Shown here one piece after another: positions 6,768 through 14,493 of a DNA stretch of 32,677 nt. The notes beneath the pieces are model-generated. The model did not search any database, was not told where the DNA came from, and saw only the letters and a list, made by a program, of their open reading frames with translations. The stretch is from the NCBI GenBank assembly GCA_017302875.1, contig JAFLCA010000015.1:1-32677 (forward strand), in the 5' to 3' direction. The stretch is from Deltaproteobacteria bacterium (lineage in GTDB: Bacteria; Bdellovibrionota_C; UBA2361; JAFLCA01). Each line of letters opens with the position of its first letter. Position 1 is the first letter of the stretch. A program made the position numbers and the translations under genes.

Positions 6768-7367
6768 TTATAGACGCGCTGCCAGTGCGGCCGGCCACAG
6801 CTCATGCGCACAGAGACCAATAATCAAATTAAACGCCAGAGAAAGTATTATCACCATCGAAATGGGCCGCAACGCTTCCAAGGCCAAGTGCGCCCGCGCA
6901 CGCCAGGCACCTTCAAACCACCGCACCGGCAACTCAAAGGCCAACTCTAACGCCATCGCCACGAAAGTTACCAAGCCCGCACAAAAAACTACCGCGCTAA
7001 GAACTGAAGAAAAAAGTAAGAAGAGCGAAGGCGCTGCCGTATCTCGCCCGACCGAAATCGCAGCTTCCGCAAACTGCATCCACCAACCCGAACCGAAAAG
7101 CAGAGAGCAGGCCAATACCGGTAACAGCAAAGAGAAGGATCGCAAGCGACACTTCGACCCGGCAAAAAGATCGAAGAAAATACCGGACAGCAAGGCCGCT
7201 AAGGGTAAGGAAAAAAGCAGCGCCGCTATCGCAAGCGCTTGTGCCCACGTAAGTGGAGCTCCTAGCCCAGTCAAAAATATGTCGAGCGCCAGACTAAGCC
7301 CAAGCAGCCCGAGCGCCGCTGGAATCTGAAAACTCAGTATGACGAGAACGACGAATACCGCGCTCAT
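6768..7367 (-). CDS. sctT: SctT/FliR-family export apparatus protein, shortened
   Basis: The 199-aa very hydrophobic protein has about five membrane segments (near residues 5-27, 41-63, 76-97, 113-138 and 165-188). Its assignment rests on position, since the order Q-R-S-T-U is conserved in T3SS operons, and on its FliR-like alternation of long hydrophobic helices with a helical segment near 144-160 (VRWFEGAWRARAHLALEAL). FliR/SctT proteins are usually about 250-265 aa, so this one appears to lack one helix and part of a loop. It starts 6 nt after the sctS stop and ends 11 nt before sctU. Sequence similarity is weak by eye; the identification is mainly syntenic. Confidence 0.75.
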   Translation of the reverse strand: MSAVFVVLVILSFQIPAALGLLGLSLALDIFLTGLGAPLTWAQALAIAALLFSLPLAALLSGIFFDLFAGSKCRLRSFSLLLPVLACSLLFGSGWWMQFAEAAISVGRDTAAPSLFLLFSSVLSAVVFCAGLVTFVAMALELAFELPVRWFEGAWRARAHLALEALRPISMVIILSLAFNLIIGLCAHELWPAALAARL

Positions 7368-7373
7368 CCATCC

Positions 7374-7622
7374 TCAGCGGAAAGCTAATTCGGCTAGATT
7401 GGTGCAAGTTCGAGCAAAGGCAGGGAATAGCAGATAGAGCACGATCAGGAGCGCCGCGATGCGAGCGGCATACCCGAGAGCAGGTTCCTGAATGGTCGTT
7501 GCCGCCTGCAACGAGCCGACAATTACCCCGATAAGAGTAATGCCCGCGATGAGCGGAAGGCCAATCAACAGTAACGCGCGAATACCGGCGACCAACACGT
7601 CATACTCGATTCCAGCATTCAT
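7374..7622 (-). CDS. sctS: SctS/FliQ-family export apparatus protein
   Basis: Small two-helix inner-membrane protein of the export gate base. The 82-aa product has helices at about 10-36 (GIRALLLIGLPLIAGITLIG) and 50-72, joined by the characteristic polar SLQAATTIQEPAL turn seen in FliQ/SctS (compare Q..T.I.E..L). I place the start at the ATG at 7622, where ATGA overlaps the sctR stop. The longer reading from 7664 would add 14 residues that overlap sctR and are not family-like. It lies between sctR and sctT as expected. Confidence 0.9.
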   Translation of the reverse strand: MNAGIEYDVLVAGIRALLLIGLPLIAGITLIGVIVGSLQAATTIQEPALGYAARIAALLIVLYLLFPAFARTCTNLAELAFR

Positions 7623-8266
7623 GATGCGTAGCCTCCTACCAACTTCTCTGCCACCAAAGCCCAACCATCGACGGCAAAAAAGAGAAGAATCTTTAACGGC
7701 AAAGCCACACTCATCGCCGAAATCTGAACGACCCCCAATGCCATCAACACATTCGTTACAAGAAGATCAATCACGACGAAGGGAATGAGAAAAATCAGGC
7801 CGAGCTGGAAGGCCTCTTGAAGTTGCGACACCAAAAAGGCGGAGATCAACGAGGCAAAACTTTCTTCCGCAGTTTTAGGCGCGGCAACAGGACCCGCGCT
7901 GCCGTCTTTCGACAGCGTCGGCGCTGGACTCGGAGCCGCCGCTAGTTTGGTGGCAAGCGCAGCAAAGCGCGAGCGAATATCTGGACGTGTGTGTTTTTCC
8001 AAAAATGGGCGAAAGCGCTCTTCGAGATGCTGAGTACCTTTCTGTGATCCAGAAATTAGACCCTCCACTCCCCCGAAGTCCTTAAGCTGCGGCCCCATCA
8101 CAAAAAGGGAGAGAGCGAAGGCCAAGGCAACCGTCACTACTCCAAAAGCTCCGCCCTGGATGCCAATCCCCGCACGCAAAATATGTAGGGAAGTGAAAAT
8201 CTTCACAAACGAGGTGAGCAATAAAACAGCTAGAAAGCCGCTCAGATAAGCAGGTAAAATGTCCAT
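7619..8266 (-). CDS. sctR: SctR/FliP-family export apparatus protein
   Basis: Core inner-membrane subunit of the SctRST export channel. The C-terminal third carries the FliP signature: EAFQLGLIFLIPFVVIDLL at about 151-169, followed by MALGVVQISAMSVALPLKIL and FFAVDGW ending near 202. Membrane segments lie near 8-26, 40-58, 153-172 and 185-205. A Pro/Ala-rich linker (about 108-132) enlarges the loop between the halves. The 87-bp gap before this gene is the largest in the operon and contains no obvious promoter. Family identity is certain; its partners SctS, SctT and SctU follow directly. Confidence 0.95.
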   Translation of the reverse strand: MDILPAYLSGFLAVLLLTSFVKIFTSLHILRAGIGIQGGAFGVVTVALAFALSLFVMGPQLKDFGGVEGLISGSQKGTQHLEERFRPFLEKHTRPDIRSRFAALATKLAAAPSPAPTLSKDGSAGPVAAPKTAEESFASLISAFLVSQLQEAFQLGLIFLIPFVVIDLLVTNVLMALGVVQISAMSVALPLKILLFFAVDGWALVAEKLVGGYAS

Positions 8267-8353
8267 GCCGACATGATAGGAGATGGGTTTCGGACTGGCT
8301 ATTCCCTATTTTAAGGGCCTGCGACCGCCTTAGATATGTCCGGCCGGCAGCGG

Positions 8354-9382
8354 CTACGCTACGGTGATAGCAAAGCGTCCCTGATAGCAGCACAGGGTGG
8401 CTGCTCCAACTTTTTCGCCGTTAATGATGAGCTGAACTACGTCGCTAAGCGGAATAGAACTGCCCCAGATTGCTCCGGGCTGGGCCATTTCGGCCATAGC
8501 GGCGGCATCCAGCGTCACTGTCCCGAACTGAATCGAAAGACGGGTAGTTCCTTCCGGGAGAACCGGGCTAGCGACCGGGCCGGGCAAGGTTTCAAACCCT
8601 ACCTTACCGTCGATATCGCAAAGCCGTGCGACCTGCCAGGCCTTGCCTCCCAAACGCAAGGTAACCGAATCCCCGAGCGGAACTTCGAGATCGATAATCG
8701 TGCCGGCTTTGAGGTAATCGACCAGCATCGTCGGCGGTACTGCCAATTGCGAAACTTCAATACTTACACTGGCTCCGCCCTCTTGCGGCTTAACCGTCGA
8801 CTGCACCTGTCGGCGCCATAGGCCGTCGAGTCTCTCGACCAGAGACTTCCCTAGTGCCATCCAAATGACAATCTGATCGCCATTCACAGAGCCCGTGAAC
8901 TTAACAACGCCGGCCACATCGGTTTCACGATGTTCGGCCTGAGAGTCGAACTGCACCACCGATGATTGCGGCCCGCTCCAAGACATGGCGAGGCTGGCCA
9001 TAAACCGGCGCGCCAGGTACTCAATCACGATTTCATTGCCGGCAGGATTCGAACCTGGAACAAACGCATTCAATAAAATTCGACACGAGGCAGCATCCAC
9101 AGCAACTCGAATCGGTTCCCCATCGACGGTTCCCCCGTACGAGACTTCAAGTCCTGAAGGGAATGCCAGCATCGGCTTGACCTCGATGGCCTTAAGCTCA
9201 ACACCTAAGGAATGGGCAAGCGGCAGCCAGTGAGTCGGAAATCCCGGGAACCACTTCTCAGGGCGACAACGCAAAAAGCCGCGCGAGTAACGCGATTCGC
9301 GTGGATCGAGCTTACGCACGTACCGCCCGGCTTCCCAAGGCGTCAATGCTACGGCCTCATCTGTTGTTCCCTGCTGATTCAT
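8354..9382 (-). CDS. sctQ: SctQ-family cytoplasmic ring protein with two SPOA domains
   Basis: Subunit of the cytoplasmic sorting platform (C-ring equivalent). The 342-aa protein ends in two tandem SpoA domains: residues about 205-262 (VSIEVSQLAVPPTMLVDYLK, then DLEVPLGDSVTLRLGGK) and about 281-342 (RLSIQFGTVTLDAAAMAEM, then IPLSDVVQLIINGEKVGAA). Two SpoA domains on one long chain distinguish SctQ from single-SpoA FliN. The N-terminal 200 residues are poorly conserved, as is usual. It starts 13 nt after the SctO-like gene. Two SpoA domains plus the following R-S-T-U genes make this a firm call. Confidence 0.92.
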   Translation of the reverse strand: MNQQGTTDEAVALTPWEAGRYVRKLDPRESRYSRGFLRCRPEKWFPGFPTHWLPLAHSLGVELKAIEVKPMLAFPSGLEVSYGGTVDGEPIRVAVDAASCRILLNAFVPGSNPAGNEIVIEYLARRFMASLAMSWSGPQSSVVQFDSQAEHRETDVAGVVKFTGSVNGDQIVIWMALGKSLVERLDGLWRRQVQSTVKPQEGGASVSIEVSQLAVPPTMLVDYLKAGTIIDLEVPLGDSVTLRLGGKAWQVARLCDIDGKVGFETLPGPVASPVLPEGTTRLSIQFGTVTLDAAAMAEMAQPGAIWGSSIPLSDVVQLIINGEKVGAATLCCYQGRFAITVA

Positions 9383-9395
9383 AAGCTACAAAAGT

Positions 9396-9782
9396 TTATT
9401 CCCTGTGCGTCGGATCATTCCGCAACACACTCAATTCTTCCTCTACAGCCCGTTTTCGTTCGCGGGCCTTCTCTACGTCCTGCAAGGCTTCCTGCCTTGC
9501 TTGGCGAGCTTTCGCAACTCGCTCTCGCAGCGCGCGCTTATAGGCTTCAGCGCTGCTCATTCCCGACGCATCCCCGCGATGAGCGGCCCGCGTCGAATTT
9601 AACTTTGTTAACTCAAACTCAATTTCCTGAATCTCCTGTTCAGCCTTCGCTAAGCGCTGCTCGCGACGTTTCAATTCCTGTGAGACTGTCTTTAAATATT
9701 CTTCCTGTTCTCCTACCGCTGCGACTTCCGGTTCCCCGGCGCCCGCAGTTAATACTTTTCCTTCGCCCTCGTTTCTAGCCAC
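9396..9782 (-). CDS. SctO/FliJ-like coiled-coil protein
   Basis: The 128-aa charged protein is almost entirely coiled coil in two helices (about 25-70 and 78-122) separated by a short Gly/Ser turn. This is the antiparallel hairpin architecture of FliJ/YscO, the central stalk of the T3SS ATPase. There is no sequence signature strong enough to exclude a SctL/FliH-type protein. The start is GTG with GTGAGG upstream, 7 nt after the preceding stop. Its position directly before sctQ matches SctO in canonical operons, where sctN normally precedes it; here sctN is missing. Confidence 0.6.
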   Translation of the reverse strand: MARNEGEGKVLTAGAGEPEVAAVGEQEEYLKTVSQELKRREQRLAKAEQEIQEIEFELTKLNSTRAAHRGDASGMSSAEAYKRALRERVAKARQARQEALQDVEKARERKRAVEEELSVLRNDPTHRE

Positions 9783-9789
9783 GTGGGCC

Positions 9790-10011
9790 TCACTTAATTT
9801 CCTTCAATGCTGCACGCAAGGCCGAGCCAACATAGGGCATGCGAACTTCAGGATCCTGGCCTGCCAAATCAGCAGCGGCCTTCTTGAGCCCCTCTCCATT
9901 GACGGAATCAATCTCCAAGTAGGCCTCGGCTTCACGTCCATCTAAAAGCAGAGCGACGGCAACCAAGGCACGTTGACGCGGCGCGAGAGATCGAAATCTT
10001 TGTGCGTCCAT
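9790..10011 (-). CDS. Unknown 73-aa protein between sctJ and the SctO-like gene
   Basis: Not recognised. It is a small, probably helical, soluble protein with an Arg/Ala/Leu-rich first half and no cysteines or membrane segment. Its start overlaps the sctJ stop as TAATG, showing translational coupling and arguing that it is a real component. Genes in this slot of T3SS operons often encode SctK or SctI-like accessory parts, but the size and sequence do not let me choose. Confidence 0.7.
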   Translation of the reverse strand: MDAQRFRSLAPRQRALVAVALLLDGREAEAYLEIDSVNGEGLKKAAADLAGQDPEVRMPYVGSALRAALKEIK

Positions 10012-10919
10012 TACGGTGCGCCTCCCTCTTCAATATTTTTGATTTCGCGGCGCGCCCGTTCAGCACGCGCTGCTCTTGGAACAACTTCCGGCAGTGTCGT
10101 ATCAAAATACTGCTTGGAATGCTGATAGTAGCCGTACCAGTACCCGAACACGGCTCCCACTCCTGCGACAACGGCGATGCAAGCAAACAACAGCAGCGCG
10201 ATTTGATTGTAATCGTCTTCAGGCACTCTCCAGAAGAAGAAGAACGGTGCCAAGGGAACGCGTAAGACTCTTCCATTATCGTTAAATACACCTTCACTAC
10301 CAGAGAGCTTTTCAGTCTCAGCAGCAGAAGAGACAGAAACGGTGACACGTTCCTTCTGTATTCCGGGGATAATTTGCGAAATTAAGGTAACCAAGTCTTC
10401 GGGCTTCACGACTGCCCCCGGGCGACTTTGCACGACGACTGCCACGGCTGGTTGCTGCTCGTTCTTCAAGAAATTCAGCCGCACTATGGCGCGAGCTGAA
10501 GCGATTCCCGGCGCGTTCTGCATCATCTCTTCGACTTCGGTTGCCAGGGCATGATCGAGCTTCAAGGCATCCATCTCGCGAGAATTCGGGATGAGACCGT
10601 TCTGCGAGATCAGTTCGTTAAATGAGGATTTGCGCTCGCCCGGAAGACCTTTTTCATGCAGCAACGAGACGGCCTGGGAATAGTAGCTGCGTTTTACTTC
10701 GACCGTGTATTTGGCTTTGCCTCCAGATTCGCGGGAAGCCATGGCGCTAATGCCGTGATCACTCAGAATGGCGACGATCTCGTTTGCCTGAGTCTGAGAA
10801 ACATCCTCGGCAACAGGAACGGTGTTACAGCCGCTCAGCAACAAGCAAAGCAGAAGCAATCCCAGTTTTATCATCTTGGATGCCATCGTGCGCTGTAAAA
10901 AGACCTTCCCTGTCGTCAT
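10011..10919 (-). CDS. sctJ: SctJ-family inner-membrane ring lipoprotein
   Basis: Homologue of YscJ/PrgK, which builds the inner-membrane ring of the T3SS basal body. It has a lipoprotein signal (LLLCLLLSGC, lipid-acceptor C31), then the two YscJ/FliF ring-building modules: about 35-110, with DHGISAMASRESGGKAKYTV and HEKGLPGERKSSF, and about 115-205, with REMDALKLDHALATEVEEMM and SRPGAVVKPEDL. A C-terminal transmembrane helix lies at about 238-262 with a short charged tail. The 302-aa length suits SctJ rather than full FliF. The start is uncertain: the ATG at 10919 has AAGG too close, and in-frame ATGs at residues 12 and 16 would also give a signal peptide. Confidence 0.93.
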   Translation of the reverse strand: MTTGKVFLQRTMASKMIKLGLLLLCLLLSGCNTVPVAEDVSQTQANEIVAILSDHGISAMASRESGGKAKYTVEVKRSYYSQAVSLLHEKGLPGERKSSFNELISQNGLIPNSREMDALKLDHALATEVEEMMQNAPGIASARAIVRLNFLKNEQQPAVAVVVQSRPGAVVKPEDLVTLISQIIPGIQKERVTVSVSSAAETEKLSGSEGVFNDNGRVLRVPLAPFFFFWRVPEDDYNQIALLLFACIAVVAGVGAVFGYWYGYYQHSKQYFDTTLPEVVPRAARAERARREIKNIEEGGAP

Positions 10920-10931
10920 GCCTTGGTCGTA

Positions 10932-12326
10932 TCACTTGACTCCGACGTGGGCAATCAACGAAACGAGGAATTCAACGTCCCCGAATCGCAGCCAGTCGCC
11001 ATGCTCAACGCCTACCACATCAGCCTCACGCCGATAGGTATCGTCACCGCGACGCCGCACGAATACTCCCCGGTCGCTCATGAGATCCTGCACCTGCAAA
11101 CCACCACCTAAGCCTACCGTCACGAGCGCATGCGGAGTTGAAATGCTCGGCTCATCAAGTACCAAATCCGTCTGCTTAAGGCTGCTTGCAGTTACGAAGA
11201 ACTTCCCCTCACGCAACTCAGTGGCCGCACCATCGGGATCACTGTAGCTCACGAGCCAGCCAAAGAGACGGCCCGGAGCAGCTTCTGCCTTTCGGGTGTC
11301 CTCAGACGCTCTAGCAGGCTGCATTGCCGGACGAGCCTGGCGTTCCTGTTCACGACGAGGCTCTTCACGTTGGCGCTGCTGATTCTGCTGCGGACGCTCC
11401 TGCTCACGCTGGCGCTGTTGCTGCTGCTGACGATCCTCGCGCGCAAAACTGATCGACTCGGCGCGTTCGTGACGCTCGCTGCGATCGCGCTGATCATTCT
11501 GCCGATCGTGCTTATGCTCAGATTTATGCTCTTGCTTGTGTTCATGCTTAGGTTCGTGACGCTGCTCCTGTTTGGGCTCGGGTTGAACCGGCTTGGCCTG
11601 CTGCTTTGGAGCTTCCTGTGGTTGCTCTTCGCGCGGGCGCCCAAATGACAAGCCTGAAGCTTTTCCATGGCGACGCATCCCCGATTCGACGATGACGCGC
11701 TGCGGCGCCTCTTCGACTTGCGGTTCTGCCTCCTGCACTGGCTCCTCCACAGGCGCAGCAGCTTCGACCTTGGCGACCGGAGCGACTGGCTCAGGCGTCA
11801 AAGTCGCGCGCTGGGAAATAATATGCGGCGTCGGAACGCTCTGCGGTGCAGCGCTCACCGGCTTCGGTGTCGCATGACCATTTCGATCCGCGCCTTGTTT
11901 GTCCGCGACCTTTACCGGCTCGCTTTCCTCTACTTCTTCAATATAGGCACTCAAAGGATCTTCGCTGGCCTCTTCCTCCATGACTTCGGGAGCTGCCGGA
12001 GCAACGGGAGCAGCCGCTCGCACAGGCTCAGGCGTCGGAGCGGCGCTAGGAGGAGGCGCTACCACAACCGGCGGAGCTTCAACGACCGGCGCAGCGCCTT
12101 CGGATGCGCGCAGTTTGCTAACCGCAGAATTTAGTTCGCTCTGCGCTTGCGACATCGTGCGCTGACGCACCCGTCCGGACTTCTTCTGATCTTTATCGGC
12201 TTCCTCGCCTTCACCTGAGGCGTCCAGCCCCGCGCCGCACATGCGACAGCGTGTCGACACAGCCGGGACGAGACTCCGGCAGGAAGGACAACGAACAAAG
12301 GTAAGCTCAGTGCTATCGGTAGCCAT
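10932..12326 (-). CDS. Zinc-ribbon and degenerate FHA protein with a long low-complexity linker
   Basis: The 464-aa protein has three parts. Residues 13-30 form a CxxC...CxxC zinc ribbon (C13, C16, C27, C30). Residues about 60-345 are disordered: first Ala/Pro-rich, then strongly Gln/Arg/Glu/His/Lys-rich with His-Lys clusters. Residues about 347-460 form an FHA-like domain (DLVLDEPSISTPHALVTVG, DLMSDRGVFVRR). The FHA core is degenerate: S..H is kept, but the first Arg and the NGT motif are altered, so phosphothreonine binding is doubtful. An AAGGAG site 6 nt before the ATG supports the start. It is second in the T3SS operon, just before sctJ, so it may join cytoplasmic signalling to the ring. 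Function unknown. Confidence 0.85.
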   Translation of the reverse strand: MATDSTELTFVRCPSCRSLVPAVSTRCRMCGAGLDASGEGEEADKDQKKSGRVRQRTMSQAQSELNSAVSKLRASEGAAPVVEAPPVVVAPPPSAAPTPEPVRAAAPVAPAAPEVMEEEASEDPLSAYIEEVEESEPVKVADKQGADRNGHATPKPVSAAPQSVPTPHIISQRATLTPEPVAPVAKVEAAAPVEEPVQEAEPQVEEAPQRVIVESGMRRHGKASGLSFGRPREEQPQEAPKQQAKPVQPEPKQEQRHEPKHEHKQEHKSEHKHDRQNDQRDRSERHERAESISFAREDRQQQQQRQREQERPQQNQQRQREEPRREQERQARPAMQPARASEDTRKAEAAPGRLFGWLVSYSDPDGAATELREGKFFVTASSLKQTDLVLDEPSISTPHALVTVGLGGGLQVQDLMSDRGVFVRRRGDDTYRREADVVGVEHGDWLRFGDVEFLVSLIAHVGVK

Positions 12327-12350
12327 GACGGACTCCTTACGTGTAAAAAC

Positions 12351-13691
12351 CTATCTAAAAATTGGAACGACTAAACCTATAATCATAAAAAACATCAGCA
12401 CGACCGCAAACGGGATGAACAACAGGGTCACCTTTCCAACAAAGCTGAGACTGCGATACAGGCGTACGATACGATCACGCAGCCGCAAGTTCTGGCGATC
12501 TGGATCGAGGCTTTCAGGAATACGCATGCCCGTGAGAGTGCCAACCACTTCAGCCAGCTCGCGTGCGGTATCATTGGGCGCAGATTCCTTGGCCTTATGA
12601 AATGCGTGCACCGCGCCATGAGAAGCTGCGAACGTTTTCTCATGCTCAGCTCCCAAGCAGATTGCAACGGTAAGCGAGCCGCCAAAATCCAACACCGTGG
12701 GATCTGCACCCACTTCGAGAATCTCTCCACGCTGCAAGAGGCCCTTGTCGTAAGCCGTGCCGTTGGTGGAATGATCTGTAACGGAGACCGACCCGTTGCG
12801 CGTGACCGAAACAGAGCAGTGATGCCGCGACACGTGCGGAGCTCCTAACCACATATCACTGGAAGGATCGCGTCCAATTTTGACGGTGCCGCCTGGCTGC
12901 AACACGAGGCGCGCAGGTCGGGCCACCTCTGAAACCGCAAGCAAGACTGGATAGCGGTTATCAAGCGACGGGGCAGCCTTGAGCATCTCACTTGGAGCGG
13001 CTGTGGCGCGAACAATCTGATCTTCCGAGGTAACCCCTAACACTGAAATCTCTCGACCTAAGCTGATGGGAGTTCCAGCCGGAACGGCTACGCGGCCCGA
13101 AATCTGTTGCTGGTTGATAAAGGTGCCATTCGTAGATCCGAGATCTTCAATCCAAAATTCTCCGCCCTCATACCCCATGCGAGCATGCCGCGCTGAAATA
13201 TCCGCTGAGTCCAGGCGCAGGGCGCATACTTTAGAACGGCCGATATAAATAGGCTGATCGGGCACGAAAGACATCACCAAGGGGGTATTGCCACGAACAA
13301 CGACAGCCGGAAAAAGAGGTGAAGGAGAACTACAAGCCTGCCGCAACACCCGCACGCCAGCTCGATCGGGAGTTTCGTTCTCTTTGAGGGCGAGATCGCA
13401 ATCAAGCGCCGATACCGTAATCTTGACCGGGCCTAAGTCGACCGTGGTCATCCCTTCATACGTTCCCTCAAATTTCTTTGCAGCTTGCCCTTCGTCTTTG
13501 GGAGCAACTGCGCGGCAACTGAAGCGGCGGCCGAGGTCCCGCAAAAAGCGCAGTTGATAGTGGAGATCCTTCATGTCTTCAAGAAAGACATGCGCATAGT
13601 CCGACGCTCCGACCAGCGCTTGCGGTCGACGGAGGAAAATCATCTCCGGTTGAGATACACCATCTTGGAAACTAATCTCGAGCGCGAACAT
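12351..13691 (-). CDS. Multi-FHA protein with C-terminal membrane anchor, SctD-like
   Basis: The 446-aa first gene of the T3SS operon has an N-terminal region that may be a degenerate FHA domain (about 15-100). Two intact FHA domains follow: about 135-215 (GR at 151-152, SARHA 166-170, GSTNGTF 185-191) and about 255-345 (GR 273-274, SRHH 288-291, STNGT 308-312). A single transmembrane helix lies at 419-441 and the chain stops 5 residues later. SctD proteins of T3SS also carry a cytoplasmic FHA domain and one membrane helix, but then have a periplasmic ring-forming part, which is absent here. FHA domains bind phosphothreonine peptides. The role as an SctD counterpart is inferred from domain order and from the adjacent sctJ. 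Confidence 0.85.
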   Translation of the reverse strand: MFALEISFQDGVSQPEMIFLRRPQALVGASDYAHVFLEDMKDLHYQLRFLRDLGRRFSCRAVAPKDEGQAAKKFEGTYEGMTTVDLGPVKITVSALDCDLALKENETPDRAGVRVLRQACSSPSPLFPAVVVRGNTPLVMSFVPDQPIYIGRSKVCALRLDSADISARHARMGYEGGEFWIEDLGSTNGTFINQQQISGRVAVPAGTPISLGREISVLGVTSEDQIVRATAAPSEMLKAAPSLDNRYPVLLAVSEVARPARLVLQPGGTVKIGRDPSSDMWLGAPHVSRHHCSVSVTRNGSVSVTDHSTNGTAYDKGLLQRGEILEVGADPTVLDFGGSLTVAICLGAEHEKTFAASHGAVHAFHKAKESAPNDTARELAEVVGTLTGMRIPESLDPDRQNLRLRDRIVRLYRSLSFVGKVTLLFIPFAVVLMFFMIIGLVVPIFR

Positions 13692-14090
13692 GAAGCGGCA
13701 AAAACCTCCCCAAAAAATCAGCCGAAGCCTGCTTGAAATGTCTGCCCCTTAGCGAAGGCCAGATTCCGCTTCGACACGGTATACGTCGGCAGGTCGTTGT
13801 ATTTCCTCTAGATAAAGGAACAATCTAAACGAAGAAGTTGCCCAAATTCAAATTAAGGGCCCCTCCCAGACACCAGCTCAACAAGACATGTTATTGAGGG
13901 TTATCCAAGAATTGCAACATAGGTCATTAATATCACGTTGTTTCTTAATAAAATCGCCCACCAAAGCCACCAGCAAGGCGAGCTGAATTTCAAAACACTG
14001 TCATCAAAGCAGCGGTAACGTTTGTCCTATCAGTAGCATCCACTACTATGGGGACTGTCGCATCTTGTGACGCCCTGGCATAAGGAAGGT
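13692..14090. other. Divergent intergenic region between the T3SS operon and the response regulator
   Basis: These 399 bp contain no convincing gene. They must hold the promoter of the long minus-strand T3SS operon. The best candidate I can see is TTGAAT (plus-strand 13846-13851) and TAGATT (13822-13827) with an 18-bp spacer, matching each consensus hexamer at about four of six positions. AT-rich stretches around 13920-13990 could serve either side. No clear inverted repeat or sigma-54 element was seen. Confidence 0.35.
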
Positions 14091-14450
14091 ATGAGAAAAA
14101 TTCTTATCATCGACGACGACGTCACGGCACTCGACATTGTCGATTTCCTTTTCGAAGACAAGGGCTACGAAGTCATCAGACGCGCAGATGGACTTTCTGC
14201 GTTGGAATGCGTGGAGTCCGTCAAACCCGACATCATTCTTATCGATCTCATGATGCCCAAAATGAATGGACAGGAGTGTATTCGTCAGATTCGCAAAAAG
14301 GGATTGAAGCAACCGATTGTTGCTTTTACCGCTGTTGACGATCCTGACATTCATCAGGAAGCGGTCGATGCCGGATGTAATCTTGTGCTTACGAAACCTT
14401 GCAAGCCGCAGGCACTCGTCAAGCAGATTGAAAGCTTACTCGCCAAGTAA
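14091..14450 (+). CDS. Single-domain response regulator (CheY-like receiver)
   Basis: The 119-aa product is a stand-alone receiver domain. The acidic triad is D8-D9-D10 (ILIIDDD), the phosphoacceptor is D52 (ILIDLMMPKMNG), and the conserved switch residues are T80 and K102 (LTKPCKP). There is no output domain, so it must act by protein contact, as CheY does at the flagellar motor or as Spo0F does in a relay. I start at the ATG at 14091, where TAAGGAAGG lies immediately upstream; the in-frame GTG at 14067 lacks a ribosome-binding site. No histidine kinase is in the window. It converges on the MscS-like gene, 43 bp away. Confidence 0.95.
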   Translation: MRKILIIDDDVTALDIVDFLFEDKGYEVIRRADGLSALECVESVKPDIILIDLMMPKMNGQECIRQIRKKGLKQPIVAFTAVDDPDIHQEAVDAGCNLVLTKPCKPQALVKQIESLLAK

Positions 14451-14493
14451 CAGCCCCACTTCACAGACTCAGGCTACTTTCAGCTTTCGCAAT

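Noticed and set aside
9044-9058. tRNA T-arm-like sequence (AGGATTCGAACCTGG on the plus strand)
   Set aside because: It lies inside sctQ, in frame with well-formed coding sequence, and no acceptor, D or anticodon arm can be found around it.
11330-11660. Possible DNA tandem repeat or CRISPR-like array in the Gln/His-rich part of the FHA gene
   Set aside because: The repetition is at the codon level (Gln, Arg, His, Lys runs) with no fixed repeat unit or spacers. No CRISPR array was seen anywhere in the window.
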